64,000 nucleotides of DNA from Annona cherimola (GCA_030490835.1 CM059975.1:9181579-9245578); one strand, 5' to 3'. Positions 1-12,569 are shown, counted from the stretch's first letter. Made by a program: numbers and translations. Notes: a model not told the origin generated them from the letters alone.

Positions 1-449
1 TCGTTTTCTGCTTTTCCATCTTTCTACTATTTTCTTCTCGTTTAGTTGATATAAATTTTCAATCATATAGAACCGTGTTCTTCTTTTCCGTATTCTAACT
101 CATGTCCTATTAGCTTCTCATCGGAAAAGACATCTATTTTATTGTAATTCCTTTTGCTTTGAATCATCATTATCCCAGAATATCACTTCCCTTTCTATCA
201 AATGTATAATCAATCCACAATCAAATACATATATAAGGTATGATAATGCACATTTACATGTACCATAAATTATAGTATATTTAAATCAAAATGGGCTCTA
301 TGTTCACTTAAATATATTAAGACTTTATATAATTGTTTATTCATATATAAATCATTTCTTAGGTTATTCACATTTTGAAAAAATAAATTTAAAATTGGTA
401 TCTACATATAATTAACAGTGCATTTGACCCAAAATAGACCACACATGTA

Positions 450-1147
450 CTTAAATGGATTGATACTTTATACTATCATTTATCTATATATAAGTTTTAT
501 AGCAAATGATTTACATGTTGAAAAACGACTTTAAAATTGTTATTTATATTAAACTATTTTATTTTGTTAAATTTGTACCATTTTCAAATGGGGTCGATAT
601 ATGTATCCAATTGAGATGAAAATTAGTATGGTAATAGAATACATAATTCTAAATAAAATGGGTAGAATAGATTATAATTTTATGATCATATGAGGCCTAT
701 TTTGATATAACTGCATCATAACTATGGTATAGTGAAGTCGCGCTTGAATATTTCTCATATATATATAGAGAGAGAGTTGTTTCGGTGCAGCGCAACTGCA
801 TTGAAACAGCGGTATATTTACACATTAAAACACAATGAAATTTTATACAATCATTTATCCATATATAAATTTTTTAGCAAATGGTTTATATATTGAAAAA
901 ATCACTTTAAAGTTGTTATTTATATCAAACTATTTTATTACGTTGAATTTGTGCCATTTTTAGATAGGGTCCATACACATATCTGATTTGGATGAAAACA
1001 GGTATAGTAATAAAATACATGATTCTAAATATAATTATTTGAGTATATTACAATTTTATGATCATGTGGAGCCCATTTTAGCACAACTGCACTGTTGTTA
1101 TGGTGCAGTTGCACTACACCTGAATATTTCTCATATATATATAGAGA
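450..1147. repeat. Two tandem family-B MITE-like copies
   Basis: Two related copies lie head to tail, roughly 450-773 and 827-1147. They share long stretches of sequence, and both end in the motif TGAATATTTCTCATATATAT. Further relatives lie near 2010-2395 and 60905-61330. In the copy at 2010 the start (…TGTGTAGACGGATGCACTG) resembles the reverse complement of the family's end, so the unit probably has terminal inverted repeats of about 70 bp and no coding capacity. Insertion seems to favour TATA-rich sites. Boundaries are approximate. Confidence 0.55.
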
Positions 1148-1149
1148 TC

Positions 1150-2003
1150 CGTTCTATATAACCAGGTTACACATAAGTGGGTCCATATAATCCCTTCAAA
1201 ATCTAAGATTTTGATCTTGTTGAAAAATCTAATTTATTCATTATATTTAACATCATTTGTTTATCTAGGATATCAAATTTCATCTCAATTAAGTATGTTT
1301 ATGGGTCATATTTGTTATAAAATATATATATTCGTGTGTAAATTATGCAAAATGTTAAAATGTCAATTTTAAAGTAGTATTTTCGACATCTAAACCGTCC
1401 AAAATATCATTTTTATATGAATAAATGATTCTCTAAAGTATTATTATATTTTAATACATGTGTAAATAGATTTAAGCATTTTCATAATTTACTCATGAAT
1501 ATATATATTTTTGAATAAATGTAGCTCATGAACATTCTTGATTGTGATGAAACTTGGTCTCCTAGAAAAACAAATGATGCTAAATACAATAAATGGATTG
1601 AATTTTCTATTAAAGATCAAGTATGTTTATGGGCCACATTTATTCAAAAATATATATTCATGTGTAAATTATGAAAAATGCTTAGATTTATTTACATATG
1701 TATTAGAATATAATAATACTTTATAAAATCATTTATTCACATAGAAATGATACTTCGGATGGTTTAGATGTTGAAAATATTACTTTAAAATTGATATTTT
1801 AACATTTTCATAATTTACACATGAATATATACATTTTCTAGCAAATGTGGCCCATAAAATACTTGATTGGGATGAAACTTAATCTCCTAAATAAACAAAT
1901 GATATTAAATACAATGAATGGATTAGATTTTCTATTAAAGATTAAAATTTTAAATTTTAAAGAGGTTATATGAGTCCGTTTCTATGTAAGCCAGTTACAT
2001 AGA
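1150..2003. repeat. Long inverted-repeat (foldback) element
   Basis: The left arm (about 1150-1540) matches the reverse complement of the right arm (about 1615-2003) over almost its full length. Examples are the outer ends GTTCTATATAACCAGGTTAC and the reverse complement of GTAACTGGCTTACATAGAA-like sequence. The roughly 70-bp loop resembles part of the right arm again (GAAACTTggTCTCCTAgA and GATGCTAAATACAATAAATGG), so the element may have grown by partial duplication. No coding capacity is visible. It is probably a non-autonomous DNA transposon, and its superfamily is not clear. Confidence 0.6.
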
Positions 2004-2009
2004 AGCATA

Positions 2010-2395
2010 ACCTATATATATATATGGGATATATTCATGTGTAGACGGATGCACTGTAATACAGTGCAGTCCGCTGTAAAATGGGCCCCACACATATTAG
2101 ATTGTAATGAAACTTTATGCAATCATTTATTCATATAAAAATCATACTTTAAACGGTTTAGATATTGAAAATATCACTTTAAACTTGATATTTATATTAA
2201 ATTATTTTATTACGTTGATTTTGCACCATTTTAAAATGAAGATCATACACATGTTGGATTTAAATAAAAATTGATATGCTGATAAAATGAACAGTTCTAA
2301 ATATAATGAACGGAATAAATTTCTCATTCATGATCTAAATACAATTCTAGTGCAATCGCATGCACTAGAATATTTTCATATATATATAATAGTGG
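2010..2395. repeat. Family-B MITE-like copy
   Basis: This is a third copy of the element seen at 450-1147. It has a TATATATATGGGATATATTC start, a GTGCAATCGCATGCACTAGAATATTTTC end and TATATA on both sides. It adjoins the foldback element at 1150-2003, making a small nest of inverted-repeat elements. Confidence 0.5.
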
Positions 2396-2598
2396 CTCAT
2401 TCTCTTGCAGATTTGGTTTGTAATTCACCTTCCTCAAGATATTATTGACAAAATATGTAAAGACAATTTTTTGGATATGATTAGTGGAGATGACTCTACC
2501 CCGAACCCTTTCCCAATTGTTAGGGGGTCGGGATAAAGTAATTTTCCCTTTTATCAAAAAAAAAAAAAAAAAGTTTTTCCAATTCTCAACATATTCAG

Positions 2599-2709
2599 GT
2601 CACAGAAGGGCTGGCCAAGAGAATTACGGAACTTTCTCTTGGCAATATTGTCACGATGGTGGGTACCGCATCCAAATTTTCATTGGTGGGATATACGCGA
2701 CCTATATAA
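2599..2709 (+). other. Exon-like open stretch, unrecognised
   Basis: An open frame of 36 codons begins right after an acceptor-like ATTCAG and runs to a TAA. Its composition is protein-like (starting VTEGLAKRITELSLGNIVTM) and unlike the AT-rich surroundings. There is no partner exon I can join with confidence. An A17 tract lies about 30 bp upstream. It could be a relic exon or chance. I do not recognise the peptide. Confidence 0.15.
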
Positions 2710-4040
2710 CTTAAGATTTAATGTTTATTATATACACGAAGAGCTCAATAACATGCAGCCGGCATGACATCCCCTTCGATTGATTTATAAGAATGTTGGA
2801 GGGTACTGCTTGTTATTCACTCCTGCACTTTCTTTGCCATCAGCTATAAACTTCTGCAAAAATATTGTTGGCTATAAATTCCAACATTGACCGGACAAAT
2901 GGCCAATATTTGTCTGTGTTCCTTGTCCACTTTCATAGACCGAACGCCCACACAAGAACTTTTTTTTTTCTTTTTACATTAGAAACCCCAACTATATTAA
3001 AGATGGTTGTGATTGAATATTTAATCATGCTTGTTGGAAATTTTGTAATGTCATTTCATCTTAGGCCTAGTTATTGTGCCCACATAATCAGATAAATCAT
3101 CAATTTAGCACCAGCTTATCCTTTAAAATTATTTAGATGCCGTGCATATGTAGGCTATATCATTAAAAATGTATGAGACCATACAAATGAAGTATAATAT
3201 CAAAATCGTAAAAATTGATTTATATATTTTGTAAAATTACTAATCCATTTAAAAGAGATACTACGAAAAGATATAAAAGTTTGATCATATATTTATGGGT
3301 CCCACGGAGAGTGGAATTTTTAACAGATCGAGGTCATTTTCAGATTATTGTAGTTAATGGCGAACGTTGAATTTGATTAATTAATCAGTACTTAAAATCC
3401 AAATTGAAAAACCCGTGACTCCTATTAACCATTCACAAGTAGCCCCTTGAAAAAAGACTATCAGTATTATAAGATATCCTCTTGCCTATGGCATTGGATA
3501 ATGCCGTCTTACATGGGACGTAGAGCAAATGATAGTGGGCGATGAGCCCAATACATTCTTTTTATTTTACTTCTGAATATACTTTGATACTCTGCATACA
3601 ATTGTACCTCATACTCCAATGTATGGCCTAATTAATTTACACTGTCGCATTTATAAAATATTATCTCAACATGAAGCGGAGATTACTATAATTAGCTGTA
3701 ATTTCAAAATCTGACTTCAGTTTATCAAGTCAAGCCAAATGTCACATGGAATTCAAAATAGCTACACTTATAGCTGAATTGAAAATCAGAAAGTAGAAGA
3801 GACCTACTCCACTGTTCGCCATTTACGAAATTACGCGTATTAAATAATAACACTGAAAAGCTTGTGACTTGCCCTTTTTTTTTTCTAATCTTTTTGAGAA
3901 ACACAACAATTTAGTTTATTTGCCAATTCTGCGACTTTTAAGGCTTTTCTTCCTTCCATGCCCTATTGAAGGAAGGCCACCGTGGACACTGATTTAAGAT
4001 AATTTCTTGGTTGCATGATAAATAACCACCCTGATAAGGA
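2710..4040. other. No gene seen
   Basis: The sequence is AT-rich with scattered stop codons in all frames and only short open frames. I see no domain, splice pattern or clear repeat boundary here. Confidence 0.5.
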
Positions 4041-4041
4041 G

Positions 4042-4260
4042 CCCAATCCTATGCACCCGGGTGCATTCAGCCTCAATGCACCCGGGTGTACTACACCTAT
4101 TATTTTTTATTTTTTATTTTGAAATTTTTTTCATGAAACTGTTAATATAGGTTTATTTAACATATGTATCAATTTTTACTATTTTTGGAGACTTTTAGAT
4201 ATTTTTTTTAGATTTTTAAAAATCAGTGGCATTTTTGGTAATGGCAAGACTGACGTACTG
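4042..4260. repeat. Family-E repeat arm with CACCCGGGTG palindromes
   Basis: The stretch opens with the perfect palindrome ATGCACCCGGGTGCAT and a second CACCCGGGTG copy. It then runs through sequence (ACTGTTAATATAGGTTTATT … TTTTTAAAAATCAGTGGCATT) that recurs at 6800-7180, 8490-8760, 14187-14345 and 19040-19290. Elsewhere the family forms hairpins. Only one arm is preserved here. Confidence 0.4.
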
Positions 4261-4269
4261 GTTTGTATT

Positions 4270-6790
4270 ATTTCTAATGAATTATATATGAGTCCATGAC
4301 GTTGCTTGGTTAGTTGGAAAAGAACCAACTTAGCATAAAACTTTTTTTTTATCATCTGAATTACATTAGGGCTTCAATGGTTGAATGGAAGTTTTATTTT
4401 AAAATGAAATACATCACTATATATGTTTTTGACAATTTTATGTTTTGGGTGCCTTTTTATTTTTTATAAAAAATTTATCTATTAGATATGAAACTTATTA
4501 ATAAGAGTTTTTCTCTTATTATGGGTCTCAAACTCCAATAACAAGTGAAGATTGGCACCTCTAGTTGAGTATTAGAAGTTGTATTAGGAGAACATGAAAA
4601 GAATAGAAAATGAAAAAGTAAATATTTTTTTAAAGTATAAAGTGATATAATACAATAAAAGTAAAGTAAAAGATAAATAAAATAATTGTATAACTATCAA
4701 TTAAAAATAAATAAAATAATTATATAAAATATTATCAGAGTATACACAAAAAAAAGTAACATAATCAGGGTCTATTTTAAATCATATAAGATTCTTGAAT
4801 TGAATCCGTATTATCATAATAATTTTTTAATTTTCAATATATTTTTTTAATTTTCAACACAACTTTACTCATTTTTAATACTAACTTTACTCATTTCTAA
4901 TATGCACCATTATGTTCTCATCCTAAATACAGAGTGCATTTAAGAATTTATATAGTTTAAAACAAGCCCATAGGGTTTTGTTAATTTTGTAAAATGTAGG
5001 CAGAGACGGGGTGATAGTCTCCTCCCTGTGCAACTTACCAAACGTCTGCCCCTTCTTGTTCCAACATGGAAGCACGTGTGAAGGCCGAAGCGTGTGAAAC
5101 TTATGCGTTGTCACATTATAAAATTCTGCAGCCTGACAAAAGCACAGCATGGGGCATGTGTTCCAGGCTACTGGCCAGTAGCCTAGAAGAGAACGTCGAC
5201 GTCATAGTATCAATCCCACACGCATTCTTCCACGCATCATCTTCAAGCGCTCTCACATTTTAAGTCCTTCCATGATGTTAAAAGAAATATAAAACATCAA
5301 CTACCGAAAATTTTGGCCACTCCGCTATTTATAATCTCCACATCATTCAAATGTAAGCGAACGGTCAATATTTCGTGCCAGATCTAACCTTGTTTTTTCT
5401 TTAAACGACAGTAATTTTGAGTTTATAAATTCCATCCTTGTAATTAACAATATTTAACGGATTAAAATTCACATTCTTAGCTGGAGGCTCCGAATCTAGC
5501 ACGCGTGTAGGCATGATTGGAGGGCGTCACGTGGTGAGAGTACGTTTGACTGGTTCAAGTTCAAGGACCAGATGGGAGGAGGGAAACCCCGCGAATCGAG
5601 CCCTCGCCTCGCCAAGCTGCTCGGTAAAACATCGGCGACGAATTCGATTTCTGAAATTTTGTGCTAGATTACGTGCTACTCGACCGCGGTCATTCATGGT
5701 ACACCTGAGCCTTTTTTGTGCCGTGATCTGGACAGGCCCAAGTTCAACTTGTTTGCTCGTACGATCTCAACCGTTCATCTATTATGTTCCCCACTCGTGA
5801 AATTTGTAAATTTTTGACTTATTTTGTCTTTTATTTTGATTTTCGAATGTAGAAGATGCATAGATAAATGCGCCTGAATTTTTAAAAACCGAAATATAAT
5901 ATCCAGTAAATTTAAAAAATTAGCGAATTTTAGGGAAAACAATCTAAGCGGGGCCTATAATTTATAAAAATTTTAAAAAATAAAATATTTTTTCGAGATC
6001 AATTTACAGGCAACCGTACAAGATCCCGGACGATAAAAAAAAAAAAAAAAAAAAAACTGCCCCGACTAATTACATGATTTTTGTTGTTATTATTAATTAA
6101 CTTTTTCTTCATTCACGTGTATCTACTGCAAGTTGTATTTGCTAGCCACTTTCAATGAACGGACAGCCAGCCAAGCTTTGTTGTTTGGGTGTACTGCGCC
6201 AGCGCCATGCGATTCGCATGGGGTAGTCTAGAATCCGTGGTTCTACTACTGCTACCATGTTTTGCAGGCTTACGTTTGGCCAGAAAAGAAAAAATATCAT
6301 GTGATCATGGTAGCACTCTTTTTTGGAAAGGATCTTGAATTTTGCCTTCCTGACCCCTCTCGCATTTTGGACGTAAGCCGTAAGAGGACAAAAGCCGCAG
6401 CTATTTATTAGTAATGGATTGGTGAATGGCTTGGAATTTGGGACGTTGTTGTAATGCAAATCTCTCTTCCGTCCTTTTTTATCTGCATCGCGTACTTAAC
6501 TTTGATTTCATTATTATACCTTATTTTAATATAACATTCCTTTGCACTAACCACCGAAAATTGCTTCCCCTTCTTTGCGCAATTTTTTAGCAACAAGCAC
6601 TAATAAAATTGATTTTTTTAAAAAAAAAATGACATTGGATGGTATAAATGATTAATTTTTAATTCCGTTATATGAAAATTGCCCGTCCACAAAGTTATTA
6701 GAAAATATTTGTAGCCGGGATAAGGGGGACGGGGGGTTCGAATTAGAGATTTTGATTCTAAGCTCGTGAGAACATTGAGCCTGAATGCTC
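4270..6790. other. No gene seen; relatively GC-rich patch at 5480-5800
   Basis: Mostly AT-rich filler. Around 5480-5800 GC content is distinctly higher and one frame stays open for 95 codons (5513-5800), but its composition (Arg/Ser/Pro-rich) looks like random GC-rich sequence. An A21 tract lies near 6036. I see no recognisable protein, RNA or repeat boundary. Confidence 0.4.
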
Positions 6791-6799
6791 CCCGATGCA

Positions 6800-7180
6800 T
6801 ATATTCCTGATGCATATATTCATTTTTTTAAATTTTTTAACAAAAAATTCATAAAACTATTAATCTAAATGTATTTAACATATCTATAAACTTTTACCAT
6901 TTTTGAAAAATTTTAAATTTTTTTCGAATTTTTAAAAATCAGTGGCATTATGAATTACTAAAATGCCACTGATTTTAAAAATACAAAAAAATCTAAAAAC
7001 TTTAAAATTAGTAAAAATTTATAAACACGTAAAAAAGTTTCAAAAGAAAATAAAAATGGGTGCATGCCATTGATTTTTAAAAATACGAAAAAATCTAAAA
7101 ATCTTCAAAATTGATAAAAATTTACAAACATGTAAAAAAAGTTTCAAAATGAAAAAGAAATGGATATATACACCCGAAAG
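6800..7180. repeat. Family-E hairpin element plus extra arm
   Basis: Two arms meet at 6945-6985, where TTTTTAAAAATCAGTGGCATT is followed 10 bp later by AATGCCACTGATTTTAAAAA, so the pair folds into a long hairpin extending to about 6810 and 7070. A second, direct copy of the right arm follows at about 7070-7180. The outer motif GGTGCATGCC links it to the ATGCACCC-containing copies elsewhere. Non-coding and probably MITE-derived. Confidence 0.5.
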
Positions 7181-7550
7181 TATTAAAACTCATAGAATCA
7201 GAATCCTTGATTTGAATGGGACTTAATATAGTTGTAGTTACATTGCAGATAAAAGCTTGTTATAGTAATATATTATTTAAAATTATGACAAATAAGAATA
7301 AGTTGGTGTATTTAGATGTATCTAAAACTTTTTAATTACGATCTTTCGTTCTTCATTATTACTCTATGTTTAATCATTTTTCATATATTTTTATCAAACT
7401 ACTATATTTTTTAATCATTTTTATATAATTATCAACACGGCTAATCTGTTTATTTTATTTATTTTTTTTTTAATCTTCATCATTACTCGCATCATATCAT
7501 ATTATTTTCTTTTATTTTAAAATTTTTTTATAAAAAACTTATCTTTTAAG

Positions 7551-7772
7551 AGAGCGTTTGTTTACTTCAAAACTTTTTCAACCTAAAACTTTTAATTCTC
7601 TACAAATATTATATTTTTTTTATTATTTTTCATTTCTTTTCATCTAACTATCTAACACAATCTATTTTAACTTTGTTTTCTTTACTTTTTATTATTGCTT
7701 TTATCGTATCATATATATTTTCTTTCCTTTCAAACATTTTGATTAAAAGTTTTGTTTTTTCCCAACACACCC
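7551..7772. repeat. Family-A MITE copy (degenerate)
   Basis: Ends resemble the family termini (AGAGCGTTTGTTTAC … CCCAACACACCC). The interior carries the typical order of motifs: AAAACTTTT, CTCTACA, CATCTAACTATC, TATTTTAACTTTG and ATTAAAAGTTTTG. No target-site duplication is visible. Confidence 0.45.
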
Positions 7773-8485
7773 TAAAATTATTATCAATTTACAAACACAC
7801 TCTTTGAAGAAATGTGGCATAAATGGCAAAAGTAGATGATGACTGCAAAGCATGTCCTGATACGTATGCGGAAGAAGATAACATACAATCATTGAAAGAA
7901 ACTGTGCGAAGTAACATTGGAAGCTGAACTTGTTCCGAAATTGAAAAGTATCGGCTTTTGGGCCTCTTTTCTTGTGAAAATGGAAAACCAGCTGGTTGAG
8001 AAATGAGAAAGGAGAGGAGGATGATCGGGGCCACGTATTGATTGCTCTCGGAAAGTTTGTCGTTGTTTCAAAAAGATTCAAAGAAGAAATTGGGGAGTTG
8101 TTCAACGTCATTATTAGCATTATGTCTTGTCAGTTTCATCTCATCCCTTTCATCTTACTGATCTTGTCAATCACATCTGCCATACCAATGCATGAAGCAG
8201 GCTCAAGTCTCTGACCGGGAGTTCATTTCCATGGTTAGTCACAAAAGCAAGCCTGATGATCACATATTCCACTTTTTATGACATCACTAGCTTGAAAGGC
8301 GTGTAATTAAATGGAAAGCTCAATTACTGCCCCCGTGAATGTCTTGATTAGGGCTCGATTGTGAAAAAGTGAAAAAACAGTGGGAAATAATGATTAAAGG
8401 GAATGAAATAAAACATAAAAAACATTAGCTAGTTATACAGACAGACGGAAAAAATAATTAAAAAGTACATTAGTTAAATTGTGAA
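7773..8485. other. No convincing gene
   Basis: Composition around 7800-8220 is more balanced than the flanks, and overlapping open frames of up to 125 codons exist on both strands. None shows a domain, signal peptide or splice context that I recognise. It could be a decayed gene fragment. Confidence 0.3.
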
Positions 8486-8489
8486 AATG

Positions 8490-8990
8490 GTTAAAATGTC
8501 AAGTTTAACCACTTTAATTGCGAAAAATGCCACTGATTTTTACATTTTAACCATTTTAATTTTCTGACTCGAAAATTACAAAAAATTCTACTATATTTGA
8601 AAATAAAAAATATTTAAAAGTATTCAAAAATTATAAAACTTAGTTTATATGTTAAATAAACTAAAAATTGGTAAAACTTGGTTTATAGGTTAAACACACC
8701 TAGCTCTACATGTTTATAAAAAATAAAAAATAAAAAATGCATTTTTTGGTTAGACACATGACTGCCCTCATGCGCCTGGTCGTATCAAATACCCCTCTTG
8801 TTTATTTACATTTTTTATACAATTAATTTATTTTTCAAGCATTTCTACATAATTACTCATCAAATTTATCAATCTATTTTGACTTTTTTTTTACTTCTCA
8901 TCAATACCTTTGTCTTATCATAATATTTTTTACATCAAAAAATTTTTATTCAAAAGTTTTATCACCTTCTAAACGCATCTCGTAAATTTT
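8490..8990. repeat. Decayed family-E and family-A sequence
   Basis: 8490-8760 contains family-E motifs (AAATGCCACTGATTTTTAC and CTACATGTTTATAAAAAATA). About 8795-8987 shows the family-A interior (TTTCTACATAATTACTC, CAATCTATTTTGACTTT, CAAAAGTTTTATCACCTTC). Boundaries cannot be fixed. Confidence 0.3.
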
Positions 8991-10892
8991 TAATAATAAT
9001 TATATCCAAATTTGAGTTGAAATTACCATAAAAAAATTGTGTTGAAGTATATGTAAAAAAATTTCACAAATTACCAAATGTATCCCAAGTCTCTTTAATT
9101 TAACCCATATATTCTAATTTAGTATATTATTCATGCATCATGTTCATAACTTGGATAGGATAATAATCAGATAATGATGAGATTAAATATTTATTTCTCA
9201 AAAAAAATTCTCAGTGTCAATAAACAACATACTTTGCTTTTTAAAATATTTATCACGTACTTTTCTTATTTCTGATGTAATTTTTTATAATTATAATATA
9301 ACTTTTCTTATTATCGACACACATCAATATTTTTTATCCCACGTTCATATCTTATCCTTGTTCAATTTAAATCTTGAATAGATATTAGATAGATAAGCCA
9401 CATGATATGCTTATGATACAGCAGTTGGTGAGACCCGACAGATGAAGTTTGTGTGTGCCAACTAAGCTACGAGCGTAATCATAAACTGGTGTGGTGTAGC
9501 AATGCCAGGTTAGAGTTGGTGGACTTCAAGCAAGGGGCTTAGATGTAATTAAGAAATGGGATAATATTATGATCATGTGGCTTATGGATGAAAAAATAGT
9601 ATTAAAAAATGTAAAAAAGTTTTGTTGTAATGAGAAAATTACATTGAAAATTGAAATTTTTAATTCGAGAAATTAAAAAAAAAAAACATTATCTCATTGA
9701 CATTCCATTCAAACTCTCAAATGACTTGGAACGGCCGTAATGCCGATTTTGTGTTGGTATCTTCTGAATTAACAAACAACACGATTGCTCTGGCAATTAA
9801 CGCCCTTATAAGGAAGCGAGAGTGCTTAGAAGGGCACTTTGAAAGTGTAAGGTGGCGAGTTTAGTGATCACTTGGCTAGCATTGAGGATCTGGTAGGAAT
9901 GGAAACAGCAGATGGGAAATGCAATGGATATGATAAGGATAAAGAGAAAAAAGTTAAAATTGGCAAAATGGCTGTATAGAAAAATAGGAAAAATAGATGA
10001 AATGTAAAGATAAAAATAAAAAAAAATATTTTTTTAGGTAATTAATAAATTTTCTTTTTATTATCATTTTTGTGTATAAAAAAAGATCCCCATTCCACCA
10101 ATGCTAGGGTTTACTTGGAAGTTGTTGTCAAACATTCTTAGATTGTAGAATACGGGTGGGGCTACATATATCCATCTCAGTGGTAATATAACTACATCAA
10201 TGGTAGTTGTTTACTCTTATTATTTTTGGATAAAATATTGTACCCATTTAAATACAAAGGCTAGTAATATTAATTACTAATTTAAGGGTATATTCCAAGT
10301 CATATAAAATTTTCGCATTAACTTTATATCACCAATCCCAAAACAGCTTTTCAATTTCTAAGACAATTTTTTTTAATTTTCACTGCAACTTTACCCATTT
10401 CCAATATGACTTTACTGATTTTCAATATACATCATTACACTCACAACACAGATATAGATTCGATTTAAAAATCTTGAATTGTTTGAAACACACCTTAAAT
10501 CGTACTAAAATATAAGATGGGTTAATATATTGTCGGCTATTCCACTTAGATATTATGAAACCAAGGCAGCATACATATAATAACGTTGTAAACTCTTGTT
10601 TAAGAGTTTCTGAGTCTTAATGATTCACTTTCGAGGGTAATGATAAAAGTTCTAGGATCTACATATGTGATAAACATATAATAATTATATTAAAAAAGAA
10701 AAAAATGTATTGAATATTAAAAAGAGAATTGAAAATTTGAATTCAATTAATAATTTTGTACCCTTTGAAACATACCCGAATGAAAGTGAGAGGAAATTTC
10801 ACCTTACATGAAAATGGACAGTTAATTAATACAAATAAGACATTTGGTACAAGGCATGCCGAGGATAATCCCATTAGATAGAAATGTGATAA
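8991..10892. other. No gene seen
   Basis: AT-rich sequence with homopolymer runs and short frames only. No gene, RNA or bounded repeat is recognised. Confidence 0.5.
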
Positions 10893-11590
10893 GGGTGTGT
10901 TTGAGAAGTGGTCAAATTTGTAGATAAAAAGTTTTTGTGATTTTTCCAAATGCACTTACTATGTTTAACCATAATTCTAAATATACCAATTACGTTTTTA
11001 AAATCCCAAATATATGCATTACATTTGCAATTACTCCCAATAATGCTTATTCTATTAAAAAACATTAGTTAAACTTTCAAAAATGCCCAAAATATATATG
11101 TTATAAAATAACAAAATACGAAACAAAATTAAGGCTTGTCAAATTTAGAGTTCATGTGTAGGTGAGTTATGATATTCAAAATTTTAATTATACCAAAGAT
11201 TTGATGGACATATTAGTAATTTCATAAATTAACTAACGATGTTAACTCATAGATTAAATGTTTTTGGAATTACCTGCAAATGCAGTGAATATATTTGAGA
11301 TTTTGAAAATGTAATAGTTATATTTGTGACTAGGGCCAAACGTACTTAGTATATTTGGGAAAAGCTCACAATTTGTAGTGTAAAAGTTTTTAAAATGAAA
11401 TAAAATGATGTGATATAGTAAGAATAGCAGTGAAGAGCAAAAAGAATAAATTTAAAATAAATAGGTTAGTTATATGATTAATTATATAGTAACGATTGAA
11501 AAGTAAAATAATTATATAAAAAGATGTAAATAAATAATTAAAAATAAAATAATTGTGGAAAATAAATAGTTTTAATTTGAAAAGTTGTTC
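10893..11590. repeat. Family-A MITE split by a family-D element
   Basis: GGGTGTGTTTGAGAAG at 10893 is the left end of a family-A MITE, and its interior resumes near 11375 (GTAAAAGTTTTTAAAATG, then ATGATGTGATATAG). Between them, about 10936-11372, sits an element with inverted repeats of about 105 bp (GTGATTTTTCCAAATGCACT against the reverse complement of …ATTTGGGAAAAGCTCAC). The sequences flanking this insert, TTTGTAGATAAAAAGTTTTT and TTTGTAGTGTAAAAGTTTTT, are near copies. The right end of the family-A element has decayed. Confidence 0.55.
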
Positions 11591-11619
11591 GGATTCCAAA
11601 ATTTTTTTTTATATATATA

Positions 11620-11835
11620 TATATGTGGTGTCGACGGCCAGTCAAACCTCTTTTCAAATTTCGCCGTGTGGACGCGAGAAGGGAAAAAGGCCGACGGCGA
11701 CATTTCCCCACCAGTCTTCAAACAACGGAAGAATCCAAGCATCGGCGGACCTCTGAGGCACGCGCTTCAACGGGAACTCGTCGGTGGGAACTCATGGCGG
11801 GATCCTTCTGGAAAAAAAAAAAAAAAAAGGCGATC
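11620..11835 (+). other. GC-rich island ending in an A-tract
   Basis: About 200 bp of clearly GC-rich sequence stands between AT-rich repeats and ends in A16 near 11813-11828. Frames stay open on the + strand (up to 108 codons) but show no family I know. A retroposed or transposon-captured gene fragment is possible. The abrupt composition change is what the sequence shows, and the origin is guesswork. Confidence 0.25.
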
Positions 11836-11853
11836 TCTTGTTATTTTTAAAAA

Positions 11854-12569
11854 AGGACTTTTTTCAAATATATCTATTTTGTTTGGCTCAAATTATGGGT
11901 GTGTTTGGTAATTAATAAAACATGTCAAGTTAAAACTTTTCAATCTAAAACTTTTCATTCTCCACAATTATCATATTTTTTAATCATTTTTTTACATTTT
12001 CTTATACAACTACCCTACTTTTCAATCATTTCTACACAACTATCCACACAACTAACCTATCTATTTTAACTTTATCCTCTTTACTACTCATCATTACTCC
12101 TGTCATATCACATCATTTGACAACTTTTACTTTCCAAAACTTTCCATCAAAAGTTTTATTCATTACCAAACACACCCTATGTCTACTACGTTTTCAAAAT
12201 TTTAAATATATTTACTATGTTTGCAGTTAATCCTAAAAAAACTCAATCAACGAATTAACGTCATTAATTAATATGTGAAGTTAACATAATTGAAAAATTG
12301 AATGACATAACTCATTAATGCCTTAATTGCACGTGAATTCTGAACTTAGAGAGCCCTAATTTGATTTTCTTTCTATTTTATTTTATTTGTTATTGTTTTA
12401 TAATAGGGATATTTTGGGCATTTATAAAAATTTAATCAATAGTTTTTAATGGAACGGACATTTTTTGGATTGACCGTAAACGTTACAGGTAAATATGGGA
12501 TTTTGAAATTATAGCGAGTATATTTGAGATTAAGGTTAAACATAAAGTGTATGTTTGAGAAAAATTCTT
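11854..12569. repeat. Family-D element interrupted by a family-A MITE
   Basis: The left terminal repeat (GGACTTTTTTCAAATATATC) starts near 11854, is interrupted at 11896 and continues at 12178. The right end (…TATGTTTGAGAAAAATTCTTC) ends near 12569 and is its inverted counterpart. The layout matches the element at 10936-11372. There is no coding capacity. The long terminal inverted repeats suggest a Mutator-like non-autonomous element. Confidence 0.5.
11897..12177. mobile_element. Family-A MITE with TAT target duplication
   Basis: The 281-bp element begins GGGTGTGTTTGGTAAT and ends ATTACCAAACACACCC, giving terminal inverted repeats of about 16 bp. It is flanked on both sides by TAT (11894-11896 and 12178-12180). 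A 3-bp duplication and these termini fit the PIF/Harbinger (Tourist-like) type. It is inserted in the left repeat of the family-D element at 11854-12569. Confidence 0.75.

Noticed and set aside
5513..5800. A 95-codon gene
   Set aside because: The frame is open because the patch is GC-rich. The Arg/Ser-rich product has no domain, and no splice or promoter context supports it.
11629..11640. Vector contamination (CGACGGCCAGT matches part of an M13 primer site)
   Set aside because: Only 11 bases match, and the surrounding sequence is not vector or lacZ. Chance is the simplest explanation.
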